Source of the DNA: Rhizopus sp. PT2906
Taxonomy: Eukaryota > Mucoromycota > Mucoromycetes > Mucorales > Rhizopodaceae
Direction: 5' to 3'
Assembly: GCA_025529335.1 (NCBI GenBank)
Contig: JAMYHX010000137.1
Span: 1 to 64,000 of the forward strand
Length of the DNA: 64,000 bases
The notes below the pieces were generated by a model that worked only from the letters and a program-made list of their open reading frames with translations, was not told the DNA's origin and did no database searches. A program made the position numbers and the translations under genes. This document shows, piece after piece, positions 33,132 through 45,758 of this stretch (its first letter is position 1; each line of letters opens with the position of its first letter).

Positions 33132-34076
33132 ATGGCATCCTCATATTCAAATTATTATTATTATCCTTATCATTATGATTATTATCAAGACAAGAATGAG
33201 TCAAGACCATCACTTAAAAAGTCATTATCAACAGGGACAGACTATGTAAGTAAGATGTATCATATAGATCTATTCTAATCTATTATAAAGGGTTATGACA
33301 TAGTACCAAGATATTTGATGGATGAAATGCAAGAAATTGACCCATCATGCAATGAACATCTGGATGGTGAACCCATGAATGAACTCGAGTTACTTGCAGC
33401 AAAAAATGCGATCATCAATAGTAAAATTACTAAAGTTGTTTATACGCCGACAGATAATGAACAGGACGAAGAGCTGACATCAATAGAACAAGAATTTTTG
33501 AACCCAACGAATGATGATAATAATGAAAGTCCTGTCACGCTTGTCACAGATAAAGAAAAGAAGAAACGTTGGCCATTCTCTCTCTTGTTTAAAAAGGCAA
33601 GACAAGATATAATTCATAATTATGAAACCAATCGTAGTACACACATAATTCCTGATAGTAATAATAATAAAAGCAACGATAGCAACAGTATCAATAGCAG
33701 TGCAAACAGTAGTAATAGTAGTAGTAATATACCAACACCCACGCTATCCCCCCTTTCATCAATGTCACCTTTATCATCGTCATCATCATCATCATCATCA
33801 CCATTCTCAGTTCATAGAGGAGGTGTTTGGGTATTTCGTGCGCCCAGTACAGGAGGTATAGTATACTGGATCCGATTTGATCCCGAAAATCAACAAAAGA
33901 TTACACGCCACTTCCATTCAAAGAATATGGATGCTCTATACATATTCGATTCTCATCTCTGTCGAGGTCAATTGCCTGTTCTTGTCTTACCCTTTCAAAA
34001 GTTATGTTATTACGCCTTGGATTATACTGTCAGTCAAGTAGCCTGTCTTCAACTCGCTTATTTACCCTATAGGTAA
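33132..34076 (+). CDS. low-complexity Tyr/Ser/Asn-rich protein of unknown function
   Basis: Two exons (33132-33245, 33291-34076) encode 299 residues. The N-terminus is Tyr-rich (NYYYYPYHYDYYQD), the middle has Asn/Ser homopolymers, and the C-terminal 90 residues are globular: GGVWVFRAPSTGGIVYWIRF, then FDSHLCRGQLPVLVLPFQ. A basic cluster KEKKKRWPFSLLFKKAR may bind membrane or nucleic acid. The domain is not recognised. The stop follows a possible donor (TATAG/GTAAAA), so a further 3' exon cannot be excluded, although the region behind it is used by the convergent gene. Confidence 0.6.
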
Positions 34077-34115
34077 AATATCCCTTCCTGTTTTTTTTAT
34101 AATAAAAAGTAATAA

Positions 34116-34536
34116 TTACAAAAGTGCTGTTGGTGAGTTATCAAGGCGTCTTGTACACCAAGCTTTCCATCGTTTAGGCATTAACCATGCCCACAATCTA
34201 AAGGCTATTGTGCAAAAATATCGCCATTGAAAGAGAATAGTACCAATAGAGACGAGCATAATGGTGTAAACTACTGTCTCTACCAAGATAAACACCACAT
34301 AATAATACCATGTATTTTCTACATTTCTCTTTGTAAACTCCGTCTATTCTATTCATTTTATGCGTACACTTACTTGAGAAATGAAACCAATGTAAAAATG
34401 CAGAAGTGACATGAACACTTGAAGAACCTGTTATAGCAAATATACAAATTCTCCAAAACCAAATAAAGGCTTTCTTGAGCTTTGTTTTATAGTCGCTTTT
34501 GGTGTTTTCTTGTAATAAAGCTGTATCCTCATTCAT
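34116..34536 (-). CDS. small multi-pass membrane protein of unknown function
   Basis: Two exons (34536-34374, 34318-34116) encode 121 residues. Hydrophobic segments are FIWFWRICIFAITGSSSVHV and, after the splice, YYYVVFILVETVVYTIMLV and WRYFCTIAFRLWAWLM, with a basic tail. The intron is GTAAGT-TGTAG and keeps frame. Its ATG is only 64 bp from the ATG of the divergent TMEM234-like gene, so they probably share a promoter. Confidence 0.6.
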
Positions 34537-34600
34537 GGTTGAAGCGGAAGAAATAATTTGTATTTATTGTCTCTCTCTCTCTCTCTTTTTTTTTTTTCTG
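34537..34600. promoter_or_regulatory. 64-bp bidirectional promoter with (CT)n and T tracts
   Basis: Only 64 bases lie between divergent start codons. They include about eight CT repeats (34571-34586) followed by a T run of about eleven. Such pyrimidine tracts are common near fungal transcription starts. Confidence 0.5.
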
Positions 34601-35204
34601 ATGATGCCCGATTCTATTCGTAAGTGCGACCAAGTAGTGATAATAATCATAATAATAATTATATGACAAGGTCAACTCTTTGGGTTCATCCTCGTAGCTA
34701 TTTGTTGGGGATCAACAAATCCTTTGATTAAAAAGGGAAGTGCAGGGCTTGAAAAAGTTTCTGAACGATATCCTCAAGGTGGATTACAAAAGTGGTTTGC
34801 TGAAATAAAATATCTATTGACAAAATGGCAGGTAAAGAGTAATATAGAAATATCATTCATCATAAAATGCCCATCTATGAATAGTATCTAGTTCCATTAG
34901 TAATCAACTTGAGTGGGTCCATAGTCTATTATTATACCCTTGGAAAATCAGGTAAATATGATAACAATAATAATAAAAGAGCTGATTTAAACAAAAATAG
35001 ACATGTCGCTGGCTGTTCCCATTACCAATTCGCTTACATTCATATTTTCTCTATTAACAGGCTTACTCTTGGGTGAATCTATTGGTGGAAGAGGTAAAGC
35101 TTGTCTTTATTTAAACTCATTTACTCAATCCTTTATTCATAGATGCATGGCTAGGCATGGGTTTAGTCATTGTAGGTGTTGTCATTTGTGTCGGTGGAAA
35201 ATAA
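34601..35204 (+). CDS. TMEM234-like small DMT-superfamily membrane protein
   Basis: Five exons (34601-34619, 34671-34831, 34885-34951, 35001-35093, 35143-35204) encode 133 residues. Four helices are visible: GFILVAICWGSTNPLIKKGS, LVPLVINLSGSIVYYYTLG, SLAVPITNSLTFIFSLLTGL and WLGMGLVIVGVVICVGGK. The WGSTNPLIKKGS and AVPITNSLTFIFS blocks are typical of the TMEM234 family (EamA-like half transporter). Substrate and role are not established. Confidence 0.82.
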
Positions 35205-35287
35205 AAAAAAAAAGAGTGAATTCTATAAATCCGACTCTGGCTTTAAACGCGTCTTTTGACAACTAACAAAAGGGTGATAGATTTATT

Positions 35288-36077
35288 CTAGTTATAGTAT
35301 GCTTTCAAGGCTTCTCTTGATTTCTCTATTCTATCCATCAATTCTTGACACTCTTTTACTCCTTTCTTCCTATTTGCTCTTGCTGTCTGAAATTCAAAAG
35401 GACAATTCACACCATCGAGTGCAATTAATGCCTGCATTAATATCTCGTATAGATATATGCCCAATGTCTCTGCTTCTTTTCTTTTTTGTTCTCCACTATC
35501 AACATTTTGTAGGATACAGATGACCATCATATCAAACTCTTCAATCTTGTTTTTAGAGTTATTCACTTTTTCCATAATCTTTGATACTCTTGTCATATAT
35601 CCAACTTCTTCAGGATTTCCAGACACTGTCAGTTTTGTTTGTTCCATCTATAGTCAAAGTCAGTTTATACAAGTCTTCCTCTTCAATCACTACTCACATT
35701 TGTCTTTTCTCCAAAAACATAGACAACAGAGCCTCTATAGATACCAACAGATGGTAAAGTAGCTGTATCATCCTTTATATTTGCTTATCCTAATTGGTTA
35801 CTTGAAAAGGGAGAGGAAAAGATATTGTGAACTTACCTCCTGAAACCTTGAGATTCATGATTGCTAAAGGTACTCCCGTGATTCTTTTACATCTTTCTTT
35901 CAAATCAGCTACTGTAAGTTGATTCATGGACAGCTGACCAAAGTCAACATCATAGTAAGTGTCTTCAAATGAAATGGTAATGGCATTATCAGCTTGGTTG
36001 GTATAGTTGTCTGATTTATGATGGTCTCTTTCAGTTGGAGATCGTTTAAAGTTGAGAAAAGAGCTGAAAGAGTTCAT
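35288..36077 (-). CDS. ubiquitin-like plus BAG-domain Hsp70 co-chaperone (BAG1-like)
   Basis: Three exons (36077-35837, 35698-35783 read in reverse, 35647-35288) encode 228 residues. The N-terminus is short and Ser-rich. A ubiquitin-like domain spans roughly residues 45-108: ITISFEDTYYDVDFGQLSMN, LKERCKRITGVP and, after a splice, DDTATLPSVGIYRGSVVYV. A helical BAG domain fills the C-terminal 115 residues (RVSKIMEKVNNSKNKIEEFD, then FQTARANRKKGVKECQELMD). BAG proteins act as Hsp70 nucleotide-exchange factors, and the UBL can dock on the proteasome. A longer upstream frame starts from GTG, so the ATG at 36077 is preferred. Confidence 0.8.
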
Positions 36078-36218
36078 CAAGAATATAAAAACAAAAAAGC
36101 GTTCATAAAATAAAAATAAAAAAAGTTTTAGTTCCCTTTCTCTTATTGTCACACAAGGTACAATGTCTTTTCGTTGTTATGCAGCTCTTTATGAGTATAT
36201 TTATTATAAAATAATCAG

Positions 36219-37837
36219 TTAGGAAGAGACAGTTGGCAACCTATCATTATCAGCAGGGCAGTGAACCTAAAGAATAGCATATTAGAATGCCACATTTATT
36301 AAAGAAAAAAAAAAAAGGTCCTTTTCTTACCTTCAGATCTTCATCAAATTTGATAATAGAAGGCTTCTGAGAATTCTTGAGGAATAGTTGATTCCAAAAA
36401 GTCTATGAAACAATATAAATTGAGATATTTATATAATGAATAAACCAATCTTACCTTGGCTATCCATTGATGACCTTTCAAACTAGGATGGAAACAATCG
36501 AGGTTGCTATAAAAAATTTATTAGATAAAGTATACAAAGAATGACACTTGTTATTACCTAAGAGCATCAACAGGGAAAGAAGATAGGTCAATTGGAGCAG
36601 GAGTGTACATGACCGCAAATGTTCCTCCAGGTTTTCCCGGATATTTTGCAGCAATTGCCTGTAGTTGCTGATTGTATCCTATCCACAACAGTCAGGAGCT
36701 AATCAATTTGATTGTTATTCTTACCATCAGAGACAGCATCCATACTTGCCAAGCTATCTGCAGAACTGGAACAACTACATTCAAGTTTATTTTCCAATAA
36801 GCCATTGGGCTTACAATATTGAGTCTGACCAGCAGTTAGAGGAAAGACACCTGAAACTTTAAACGTTCCAACTAGAGATATATAGATCAGAGCTTAAGGT
36901 TCTGAATAAAAGAAAAAAGTAGTATCTTACGCAAGTTCACTACAGTTCTAGGAACCTCCTTTTGAATTCTTTGAATGGCAGCGTCCACGTATTTACCGTA
37001 GGCTTCTGGAGTGACGTATTGCGTCATTGAGCTGTTGCAAGAAGCGCATTGATCATTACCTTTCACAGCAGTCAGTAAAGATGTTTATTTATATATGAGA
37101 TTAACTTACTGCCTATTTGAATTGTAATCATCTTCCATGCAGTGTTATATCCATCAGATAAGAGGAACTGAGATTTGATGCCTAATTGACTATAGTTTAT
37201 TACAATAGCCTAGATGAAATGCTAGTTTCAACTTACGAGGAATAAGATAATCAAGTTCATAATCAAGGTTTACTGCCATTGCACCACTTTGAGCAGCATT
37301 TAAATTATCTCTTAGGGGTCGGTCTAACAAAAGTATTAGAGATATGATAAATTCAGTGAAAAGAAGAACTTACACATGGATAACGGTGGAGAGCACAAGG
37401 TTCCATAACATAACGAGGCAAGATGACTCAAGGTAGATGCGCCTTGTACTTTTGGGTTGTAATTCTTTATAAAATTTGCCAAAGTGACAGCCCCACTATC
37501 ACCACCAATACCGTAGCTGTTACCACGGAACTCCATCACTGAGCTAAAGTTTAAGATTCCAGTACCTCCGTCACCATTGTTGATACCCATCATGCCAAAT
37601 CCAGCCATGATACTATGAGTATAAAAAGGTCAATATTCCATTTTAATATTTGTTTCTAATGTACCTATCGCCTAATGCAGCAACGATTTGGATATCATCA
37701 ACACGAAGATCAGTAATGTCCTTTGCTGTGCCATTTCTAGGAGCCAGCTTTGGACATTCAGAAATAGACGCGACATCGATAGCATTCACGCTTAGAGCAG
37801 CAATTGAGATCAAGGATATGAGCTTGAATAAGACCAT
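36219..37837 (-). CDS. secreted SGNH/GDSL hydrolase, phospholipase B1-like
   Basis: About nine short exons from 37837 down to a stop at 36219. The start codes a signal peptide, VLFKLISLISIAALSVNA. Catalytic blocks: AALGDSIMAGFGMMG (nucleophile Ser), GIGGDSGAVTLANF (Gly block), ITIQIGNDQC (Asn block) and, near the end, LDCFHPSLKGHQW (Asp and His). The order GDS-G-N-DxxH and the many Cys match animal and fungal phospholipase B1-type lipases. It is probably secreted and acts on phospholipids or lysophospholipids. Introns are 45-60 nt and all inspected joins keep frame. The last exon (VHCPADNDRLPTVSS) follows a CTTTAG acceptor. Confidence 0.82.
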
Positions 37838-38107
37838 TGTATTGTTGGTTTTTTACAACAAGATGAATTTTTCATGAGATCTGCTTTACCTTTTATATAT
37901 TTATACTAGAAGAAGACGAGTAATACAGATTATACAGAGGAACTTCCTTACTTAATGTTGCTCGTGTATTTCTCAAAGGAAAAGATTGCCATTACATTTT
38001 TGTGTTATTGTCGTGTATTTTACCCATTGACAACTCCTTTCCCTTCATGCACCTGATGTTCTCGCATTAATGTGACCTTTTGTCTTTTTAAGCTGCTTTT
38101 ATTCTTT

Positions 38108-38143
<36 letters not shown>

Positions 38144-39250
38144 TGGTTGTAGGCATGTATCTGCATTACTCTGTACTGTAGATGAAATTAAAGCATATCG
38201 AGGTTTCGTTGACAATCAATTGGCATTGAATCAAGACTGTAAGCTCATGTCATTTTGTTGTTAAATGTGAAGGATAAGGGTAATTCTTTATTTTCCCAAG
38301 GGACCAAAAATGTAATAAACCTTTGTAATCTTTTTTTCAGGCTAACTTTGTTATCATGACCCTGAATAATGATCTGCGTGCGCGCGTATACAAATTAGTG
38401 ACACTTTCCATTGCTGTTCAGTTTATGAAATCACAATCATTACTCCAATAATAAAAATCCTTTTTCACTTTCTATGTAACTCTGGAAAAGACAAGCCAAG
38501 AGCTCAAGTGGCCAAGTCATTCCGCGTTACACCTGAGTAGCGATGATCGGATGTGCATGACTGTTGTCACAGTCTTACAGACAATTGTAACCATATGTAA
38601 CCAAAAAGGGGAGTGTATATTTTAATAGACTTATAGTACAACTTTTCTCCTTTTTTGGCTCTACTTGCCAATCTATCGAGCTTTCCATAGAGAGGCTTTC
38701 TCCATTGCAATATAAGTTACTACATCGTGCTTCATAAATATTCTGGTCACCTTTGAAAAGATTCTGAACACATATAAAGCGTCCTGGCAAATTCTTCTTC
38801 AAGGGATACCTGCTTCAAGTACACTGCCAAGTTTCGCGTGTAGCAATTATGAGGCCAATCGCATATTTGAAAGACCAAAATGGTCAGCAAACAAAGCAAA
38901 AAGTCAAATTTTCTTTGCTGTCGATACACCACTGTACATCTGCAGCATAGGTCTCTTCTTCTTTTGTCTTTGTTCACCTTGCTCTGTTTTTGTTAGAAGG
39001 AGGCATGTTTAGATATGTTCTTTGTAGTCGAGACTGTGATATTCATGTACTTATAAATGAATAACTGTGTAGAATCAACAGACAGCAGTTACTATTAAAT
39101 AGAGATACCTGCTCTGTATCTTTAATCGGATGCCATGCACCAAGCTTACACATATGTATAAATAGGAAGTTTTTAAGTTGAATAATAAGTTTATTGTTGG
39201 TATACAGCGTGTAGATTTGTTGGGTATTTTTTTTATAATCAACTTGGCTG
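37838..39250. other. 1.4 kb intergenic region with TATA element, microsatellite and an orphan exon-like frame
   Basis: A TATAAATATATAA motif on the minus strand (about 37893-37905) lies 55-70 bp upstream of the phospholipase ATG. A pure (GT)15 repeat covers 38112-38141. Directly after it, 38153-38238 reads LLCTVDEIKAYRGFVDNQLA between an AG acceptor and a GTAAGC donor. A minus frame 38747-38977 has no recognised similarity. No complete gene is supported. Confidence 0.4.
38112..38141. repeat. (GT)15 microsatellite
   Basis: Thirty bases of uninterrupted GT dinucleotides. Confidence 0.95.
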
Positions 39251-41658
39251 TCATTTTAAGTTTGACAATAGTTGGTATCGTCCATCCGCCATGAGTTCCA
39301 AGATACCTTTTTGCGTCCAAAAATTCATACATTCTACTACCACTTTCTTCTTAATTCCTAATCTAGTCGCTATGTCATCCTTTGTTAATGCTGTGCCTAG
39401 AAAATAGAATAAGATGACTTGAAATGGTAGCAAGTGTGGTACGTGCCTTCATGTTCGTAAAGTGAAATGATTACCGCAGCTTCTGGTTGAACCTCGAGTT
39501 CTTGTTTGCCAGATTGAAATTCTAACTCTATTGAAACAGTACCCAATGAAGGTAAAAATTTTAACCTTCTCGAAGCCTTCTTTCTCCCATACTCTGCCAT
39601 GTAATCCTTCATAAGCCTAGATTTGCATGAATATAAATATATATTGAATAATCAAGGGTGAGTGTACCTTTTCTGATGGGGCCAATATTCCATTATGTTG
39701 TGAGTGTCATCATTATCTTCAGATTCATCACCATCACCACTATCATTATTGCCTGGCCAGTACTTTCGTGATACAATTAGAGAACGGAAGGAATTATCTA
39801 TGGCTTCGTTTTCATGGATCATCTTGTCGATTCGTTTACTTTCTGCCACATCTTTAAGCATGATATCACAGCGAATGAACATATCTGGAGGAAAGTTCAT
39901 CTTTATTATTTCCAAACGAAGTATCTCTTCTTCAGTATCATAGTCTTTTGTCTTCAACAGTATTTCTCCCAATCTATCCCCATATGCTATCACAAAGTCC
40001 TTTACTGATTTGCACATACTGATCAACAGTGCTGCCATATCGGATGATTTTGCTTTCAACTTTTCCAATTTTTCTATTTCTCCATGTTTTGATTGCAAGG
40101 TCAAAAAGATAGAATGACAGCTTACCTAGCATGTGTTCTCTATCTGGTATCTTTTCCTTTTGCGTCTTTCCATTACTTAATTCATCAATTGCAAATACGT
40201 AGGGTTCATCATCATTTGCTCGTAACTGAATGTCATAGTTTTCAGGATTTCTAATGATAGTAACAACTCCTTGCGCCACGTCCTTACGATATTCCCTAAA
40301 GTGATGTTTTTAGTTATCAGTAAAAGATGTTTATCGTGAAACTTGCCTTATATATCTTTGTATTGTATCAGTTACTGTCAATAATATCTTACACGAAGGA
40401 TCAATCTGCCTTAAACATTGTACACATGCTGCATAATATTCCAATATACTTGTAGTAGACACGCTTAGTTGAAGAAGTCGAATTTTTATCCTATGATGGT
40501 CATTAGTAAAGTTCAGATAGTGCCACGGGCAAACCATACTCTTGTAGTAGTTTTTTTTCCAAGTCATCCAAGTAGCCTCGTTTGTCCACAGTAATCTAAT
40601 ACAGGATTGTCAGAAAAAAAAAAAGAGTTTGACTATATTATGTCTACCTTTAAATCCAAGATGGCATCGTTCGTTTCAGGAATATCCAAAATAGTATCAA
40701 GTATATTTCCAATTCTGGAGAAGAGTGAGTATCTAAGCCAGTATTATGTGTAAAGAGGGCATACCTATATTGATATATTGACTCATATAACACATGCTCT
40801 GCTCTTAGTTTTAACCTCAAGAAATCATACCAATCGGCATCTTGCATCAAACCAAATAACGTGAATAATAGTCTTGGAGAAAGAGTTATATATCGTATTA
40901 CCTTCATCATTCGATCTTGACATAATATGTGAGATCCATGGTAATACTATCGCATGTAACCATTTCAACTGAACATTGACCAACGATAGACTGTACTCCT
41001 CTTCCCATTCCTTTGCCCTTAGCCTTTCATCCATTATATCTTTTAGAATACTTGTCCAGCTTGGTGCAAGTGATAGCGCATTTAGTTTTTTGCATAACTC
41101 CTGAATCCTTTCAATATTTGATTGAAGATGTTCGATATCAACGTGTTTATTGCTATCCTGTCCAATTGTCCATAATTCTACATCTTTTAGAGTTAAATCG
41201 AATTGATCATCATCCAATATTGCTTTTCTAGTAACATTATCAAGGAATTCATTGCCAAGATTAAAAATATCGGTTATTCTAGGCAAATCTGTGTCTAGTA
41301 TCAGACGACATCGCCTTTCTAGATCCTTGCCCTGATACTTAAAATTAGGTGCAAATAGATGAGCAAATGATACAGCAGTCGACAGTTTCAAGGTGAACAT
41401 CATGTCTATATCTTGCAATAGCGTTTGATAACATAACTTTTGCGCGTCATAAAAATGAAAGGACGCTGACTTGTTTATGATATCTGTAGTCGTCTCTTTT
41501 ACAAACTGTTTCAAGTCATTAGAAGCACTAGAATATATATATTTATGAGTGAATGTTCACAATCAGGTTAAAGAGTGTACAAACACTGATAGATCTATCG
41601 AGAGTTCTATTTGTATTTGCTCATAAATGTTGTTCACCAGCTGAATGAAAAGTGTCAT
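39251..41658 (-). CDS. APC2: anaphase-promoting complex subunit 2 (cullin family)
   Basis: A multi-exon gene of about 650 residues. The start MTLFIQLVNNIYEQ at 41658 is the first in-frame Met. The C-terminal cullin-homology part is clear: AALLISMCKSVKDFVIAYGD, LRLEIIKMNFPPDMFIRCDI, MLKDVAESKRID, SLIVSRKYWPG, and LKFLPSLGTVSIELEFQ. The winged helix ends with TALTKDDIATRLGIKKKVVV and FWTQKGILELM. APC2 scaffolds the RING subunit APC11 in the ubiquitin ligase driving mitotic exit. The N-terminal helical half is weakly conserved and its first two exons are the least sure part. One intron near 39397-39450 seems to use a GC donor (AAG/GCACGT). Confidence 0.82.
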
Positions 41659-41885
41659 CACTTGTTCATTGTCATTACGCTTTTTCTATCCATACTTGGA
41701 ACGTGAGTTCATGATCTACTCAGTCACTCTACAATCAACCAACCATGTATGTTTTCTCCCAACGATGTAATAGATTAGTGAGTGAGTCTCGCAAGTAATT
41801 TGTAGAATTCTTAATTGGCTGCATCATTCAATATAGAAATAAAAAGGAAAAAACAATTTTATTTAGATTATTACTACTATTATTA

Positions 41886-44800
41886 TTACAGCTCTTCTAT
41901 CTCAACAGTTTCAGTTGGTATATTTACGGTCAAGGTCACTTCATCATGACTACTTAGATCAAGAGAGACTACAGACATATCTTTATCATTGCTCTTTTCA
42001 GCCTTTTCTTCTTCTTCTTCTTCTTCTTCTTCTTGACTGTCATCCTTTTGTTTGGGTACAGATGAACGAGGTGATGTTGGGCAAGATGGTGAGAGCGATC
42101 TAGCCGAAGCATTCAGGGTTGAATCAATCAGATTAGACAGAGTAGATCTATCAATATCGATAGATAGATCAGCTGGAGACCAGCGTTTGGCTAGATGTTG
42201 CTGTAAGAGTGCCTCTGAACGCGCTTGTGCTTCTTTCATCCTTCTGTCTCTTTCAAATTCAGTCCATTTCTTCATTGTTATCTGCGAAGAATCAAATTCT
42301 CCTTCCTTATCTCCATGATTGTCCTTGCCTTCGCCTTGCACCTTTCGTGTTTCACCCCAGGTAAAGTCATCAAAGTGCCAATACGCATAGGAAGGAAGAA
42401 CAAAGTTCCAGATGGGTAAGCTGAATAGGTAGATGATCATCCAGCCCACATACACGAGTTTTCTACTGGTCATGACAATCAAGACTGCAGGAAGACCTAG
42501 GATAAGTGCTAGCAAAATCAAGGAAAGAACTGCTGGTTGTCCTAGTATAGCCATCACGATGAGGTATAGTGTAAATGAGATGGCTGCAGGTAAAGCCAAT
42601 GTACCGACCAGTTCCATAAATACTACAAACTGCATTGAGAAACAAAACGTGCCACAAAGGTCGCGAACGAAGACAAGCTCCATCAGGTTATGAATTGTCG
42701 AGTTAATCCAACGTCTTCGTTGAGACAAGAGAACCATAAATGAATCAGGTACAACAGTCTTGCATACTGCTTGAGGCACAAACAGCATCTTTCGACGAGG
42801 AAATGTCTTGAGCATTAAAGTGGACAAATATCTGTCTTCACCCAGTAACAGCAGATTCTTTTTGTGAAGTGTGTCGACTACATTTTCAGAGTAATGTTCG
42901 ATGATATCAGGATTAGCCAAAATAGGAACCCAGTGTCCGTTATTTCCTTTGGGAGCCTTGATTCGATACATACAAAAGCAGCCAGGTAAACAAGTGACGT
43001 TTCCGAATATAGACTCAAAAGCTTTACTTTGGTGATGAGAAATGTAATACTCAAAGACTAGTTGAAATGTTAGAAAGACCACTTTATGTGTAAATGTGTC
43101 TTGGTTTACCTTGAATCATAGAGACCCAACTGTCTGTCTTGTTTCCTATCTTTGTCTCACCACAGAGACCCATCACTTCAGGATCGTTAACCATACAGCT
43201 TACAAGTCGAGAGAGAGCATCTGGGTACACCTTTGTATCTGCATCCACCATGAGAACAATTTCGTATTCATCAGGACTTACGCCTGTGATGCGCCAGATG
43301 TTTGAAAAGAATTCATATTCGAGTTCTGTCATTCTTTCATTAAACATGACCTTTTGTAAAAAGGACATCAAGATGACCTGAGAATCTCTTTTACCACGAT
43401 TACCAGGCTTGGCTTCTCTGTCCTGTTCTTCTGGTGTACCGCATTTGACGATCGTGATCATCGGAACTCGTTGCTGAGCGACCGTATCAACCGTGTTATT
43501 GTCGTATCGATAATAGCCTGCGTAGACCTTGGCCATGTTGTGTCGTTTAGTGCCGTCTGCAATAGCAATATATGAGTTGGCCTCTACTTCATCTGGTTCA
43601 ATCAAGAAGCCCTCCATCATGGATAGACATATATCTGGAGTAGACATTGAGTTACCGTGTCCGGTAATCATACCATCCGCTATGACAAGTATGAGCTTGT
43701 GAGAGTTTGGATAGTCTGTTGTCGCAATCGAATCCAGCGTTGTACGTAGTCCATCCTCGCCTTCAGAGTAGCAAGTAACCAAACAAATCGTATGAGCCAA
43801 AGGAAATCCAAAGGGCATGTAATCTGGAAGAGGTTGAGGTACAGTATAAGGAGAAAGCTTTTGAGAGCACTCCTTGAGTAACTGGGATGTTATCTGTGTC
43901 TTGGATGAAGTGGATGTAATGGATGATCGATGAGACAAAGGCGAACCTGTGCAACTTCGACTTCTTTCAGATATAGAGCCATTCAGTCTGGTGTAGGACC
44001 GCTCATAAGCGCTTGAGCGGAATACTCTGGATCTAAACAAGCAAAAACCAATGTCAAAAACTCAAGTCTATTTTTATACTATTGCCACACATTTTACCCT
44101 AAAGACTGTGTCCATATCATACTGGCTGATCTATCATTTGGATTGAAATGCATTGACCCAGCATCTGGTTGTGTAAATCGAGATTTCTTGGGTATGATGG
44201 AAGCTTTTTTGGCTGCATAAGCAGAGGCTGGCTTATGAAGATTAGATTTCGATTCGCCTGAGCCGTTCTGGTAAGGTGATCGAGCAGGTACGTTTATGCC
44301 AGCTGTCCAATTCTCGATTTCCCTATCACGACGCATTCTATCTTTGTATGATTTGCCCTCCTTGAAATTTCCAAGTTTCCATGAAAGAAACCAGCCAAAG
44401 ACAACAGCAAGAAAGAACTTGATGAGAATAACACCGAGGATGACGATCAGAGACGTGTACAGTACAACATCAGAGGTCATGCAACCTACACTCTTTGTAT
44501 CTATCTCGCCAACCTTGATCAGACTTTTTAAACATCTCGCTTCAGTCCTCCAGGGTATACTCTCAGATCTGTGAGTGACAACTCTATGAGTGATATCTTG
44601 TCCACCAAAGGAGGCTATGTCTTGAATCATTGCTTGTATGAGACCATCTTTGGGAACATCAAATAGAGAAAGAGGCAATGATCGTAACAGATTTAGATTT
44701 AAAACATGACTAAGGATTAAAAGAAAGTGTTACTAACTATATCAATAATTTTAGCTTTTGTACGTGTTTTACCCATTGTATACAGCTAGATGCGATGTAC

Positions 44801-45758
44801 TATTGACATCGTTCCAATCATAATAAATTCTTCCGGCCTTATCATAGTTTCCTTCTGAGTTTATTATTCCTGTTGTCCTTAGTTCCTTGAAGGTGGTCAT
44901 TGCTGAAGAAGATAGATGACAAGCTGTATGGTTTACGTAAAGTGAAGGATCGGGAGGTGTATAGCTTTTATCAATCAATTGACAAGGAAAGTAAGAAGGC
45001 AACGAGCCTTCTCCAACAACAGAGCCTTTTGATTTTGGCGTGATAACTGAAGCGCAGTGTCCGTTTATACTTTGAAATAGAAATGATGCATCCATACCAC
45101 CTGCATTGATTGGCTCATATATAACGTTTGTAGGCACTTTTGAAATCCCTGGGATGGGCGGATGATTATTCCAGGATGCCAGCATGTAGGCCCACCCATG
45201 AATGATCACGTATCCATTATTTATCGAATACAGTCTAAAGCTGAGAGGAGGTCTCGGGCATACAACCTGTGTGAATCCAAAGGTTAAGAAACCGACAAAG
45301 GCCATAATCATCAAAATGATGACAACAAGGCCAATTTTTTCTCGAAATGCCATTTGAGCATTCTTATCCTTTTTGCCAATCACTTTTAGAATTGTTGGTG
45401 AACAACAGCAGGTGATCAAGTAACAGTAAATTTGCCAGATACTTAGTCTTTTGTGTGACTCGTCGACTGAACTACAAATGCCTTCCGCTGCCCTTTTTTC
45501 GTCATAATCGTGTGCTAAGATGCTTCTGCGAATGGCTGATCGTTGATTGGAGCCATGTATATCGTCCAATGGGTCGTAATAAGCTTCGTTTTTTGCTTCA
45601 ATGTGTCGTTTTGTGTGGTATTGTGGATGATGTTGATTGAAGCGACTGCGCTCAGGCCGTATCATTGATGAAGTGCGCTTTTTGGTTGCACCACTGCTTG
45701 TGTATGTCTGGATGTCAAAATTAGTAGATATGGATATATCCTTAAACGTAAAGTCCAT
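41886..45758 (-). CDS. class IV (Chs3-type) chitin synthase
   Basis: Four exons (45758-44773, 44709-44098, 44032-43110, 43057-41886) encode 1230 residues. The N-terminal region has membrane helices (IGLVVIILMIMAFVGFLTF, TSLIVILGVILIKFFLAVVF) and a cytochrome-b5-like/DUF segment with FPCQLIDKSYTPPD. The catalytic GT2 core contains ICLVTCYSEGEDGLRTTLDS, VLMVDADTKVYPD, GEDRYL and the product-binding QRRRW. Further helices follow, then an acidic C-terminal tail with ten consecutive Glu. It polymerises UDP-GlcNAc to chitin at the plasma membrane. All catalytic residues are present. With the chitin deacetylase gene at 16230 the window covers both steps to chitosan, but the genes are 25 kb apart. 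Confidence 0.95.

Noticed and set aside
35288..36152. Longer BAG protein with an N-terminal membrane anchor starting at 36152
   Set aside because: The codon at 36152 is GTG; the first ATG in frame is at 36077, which removes the hydrophobic stretch.
38497..38580. tRNA-like stretch (GAGCTCAAGTGGCCAAGTCA)
   Set aside because: It resembles an A box, but no B box or cloverleaf follows; a tRNA-derived SINE cannot be shown.
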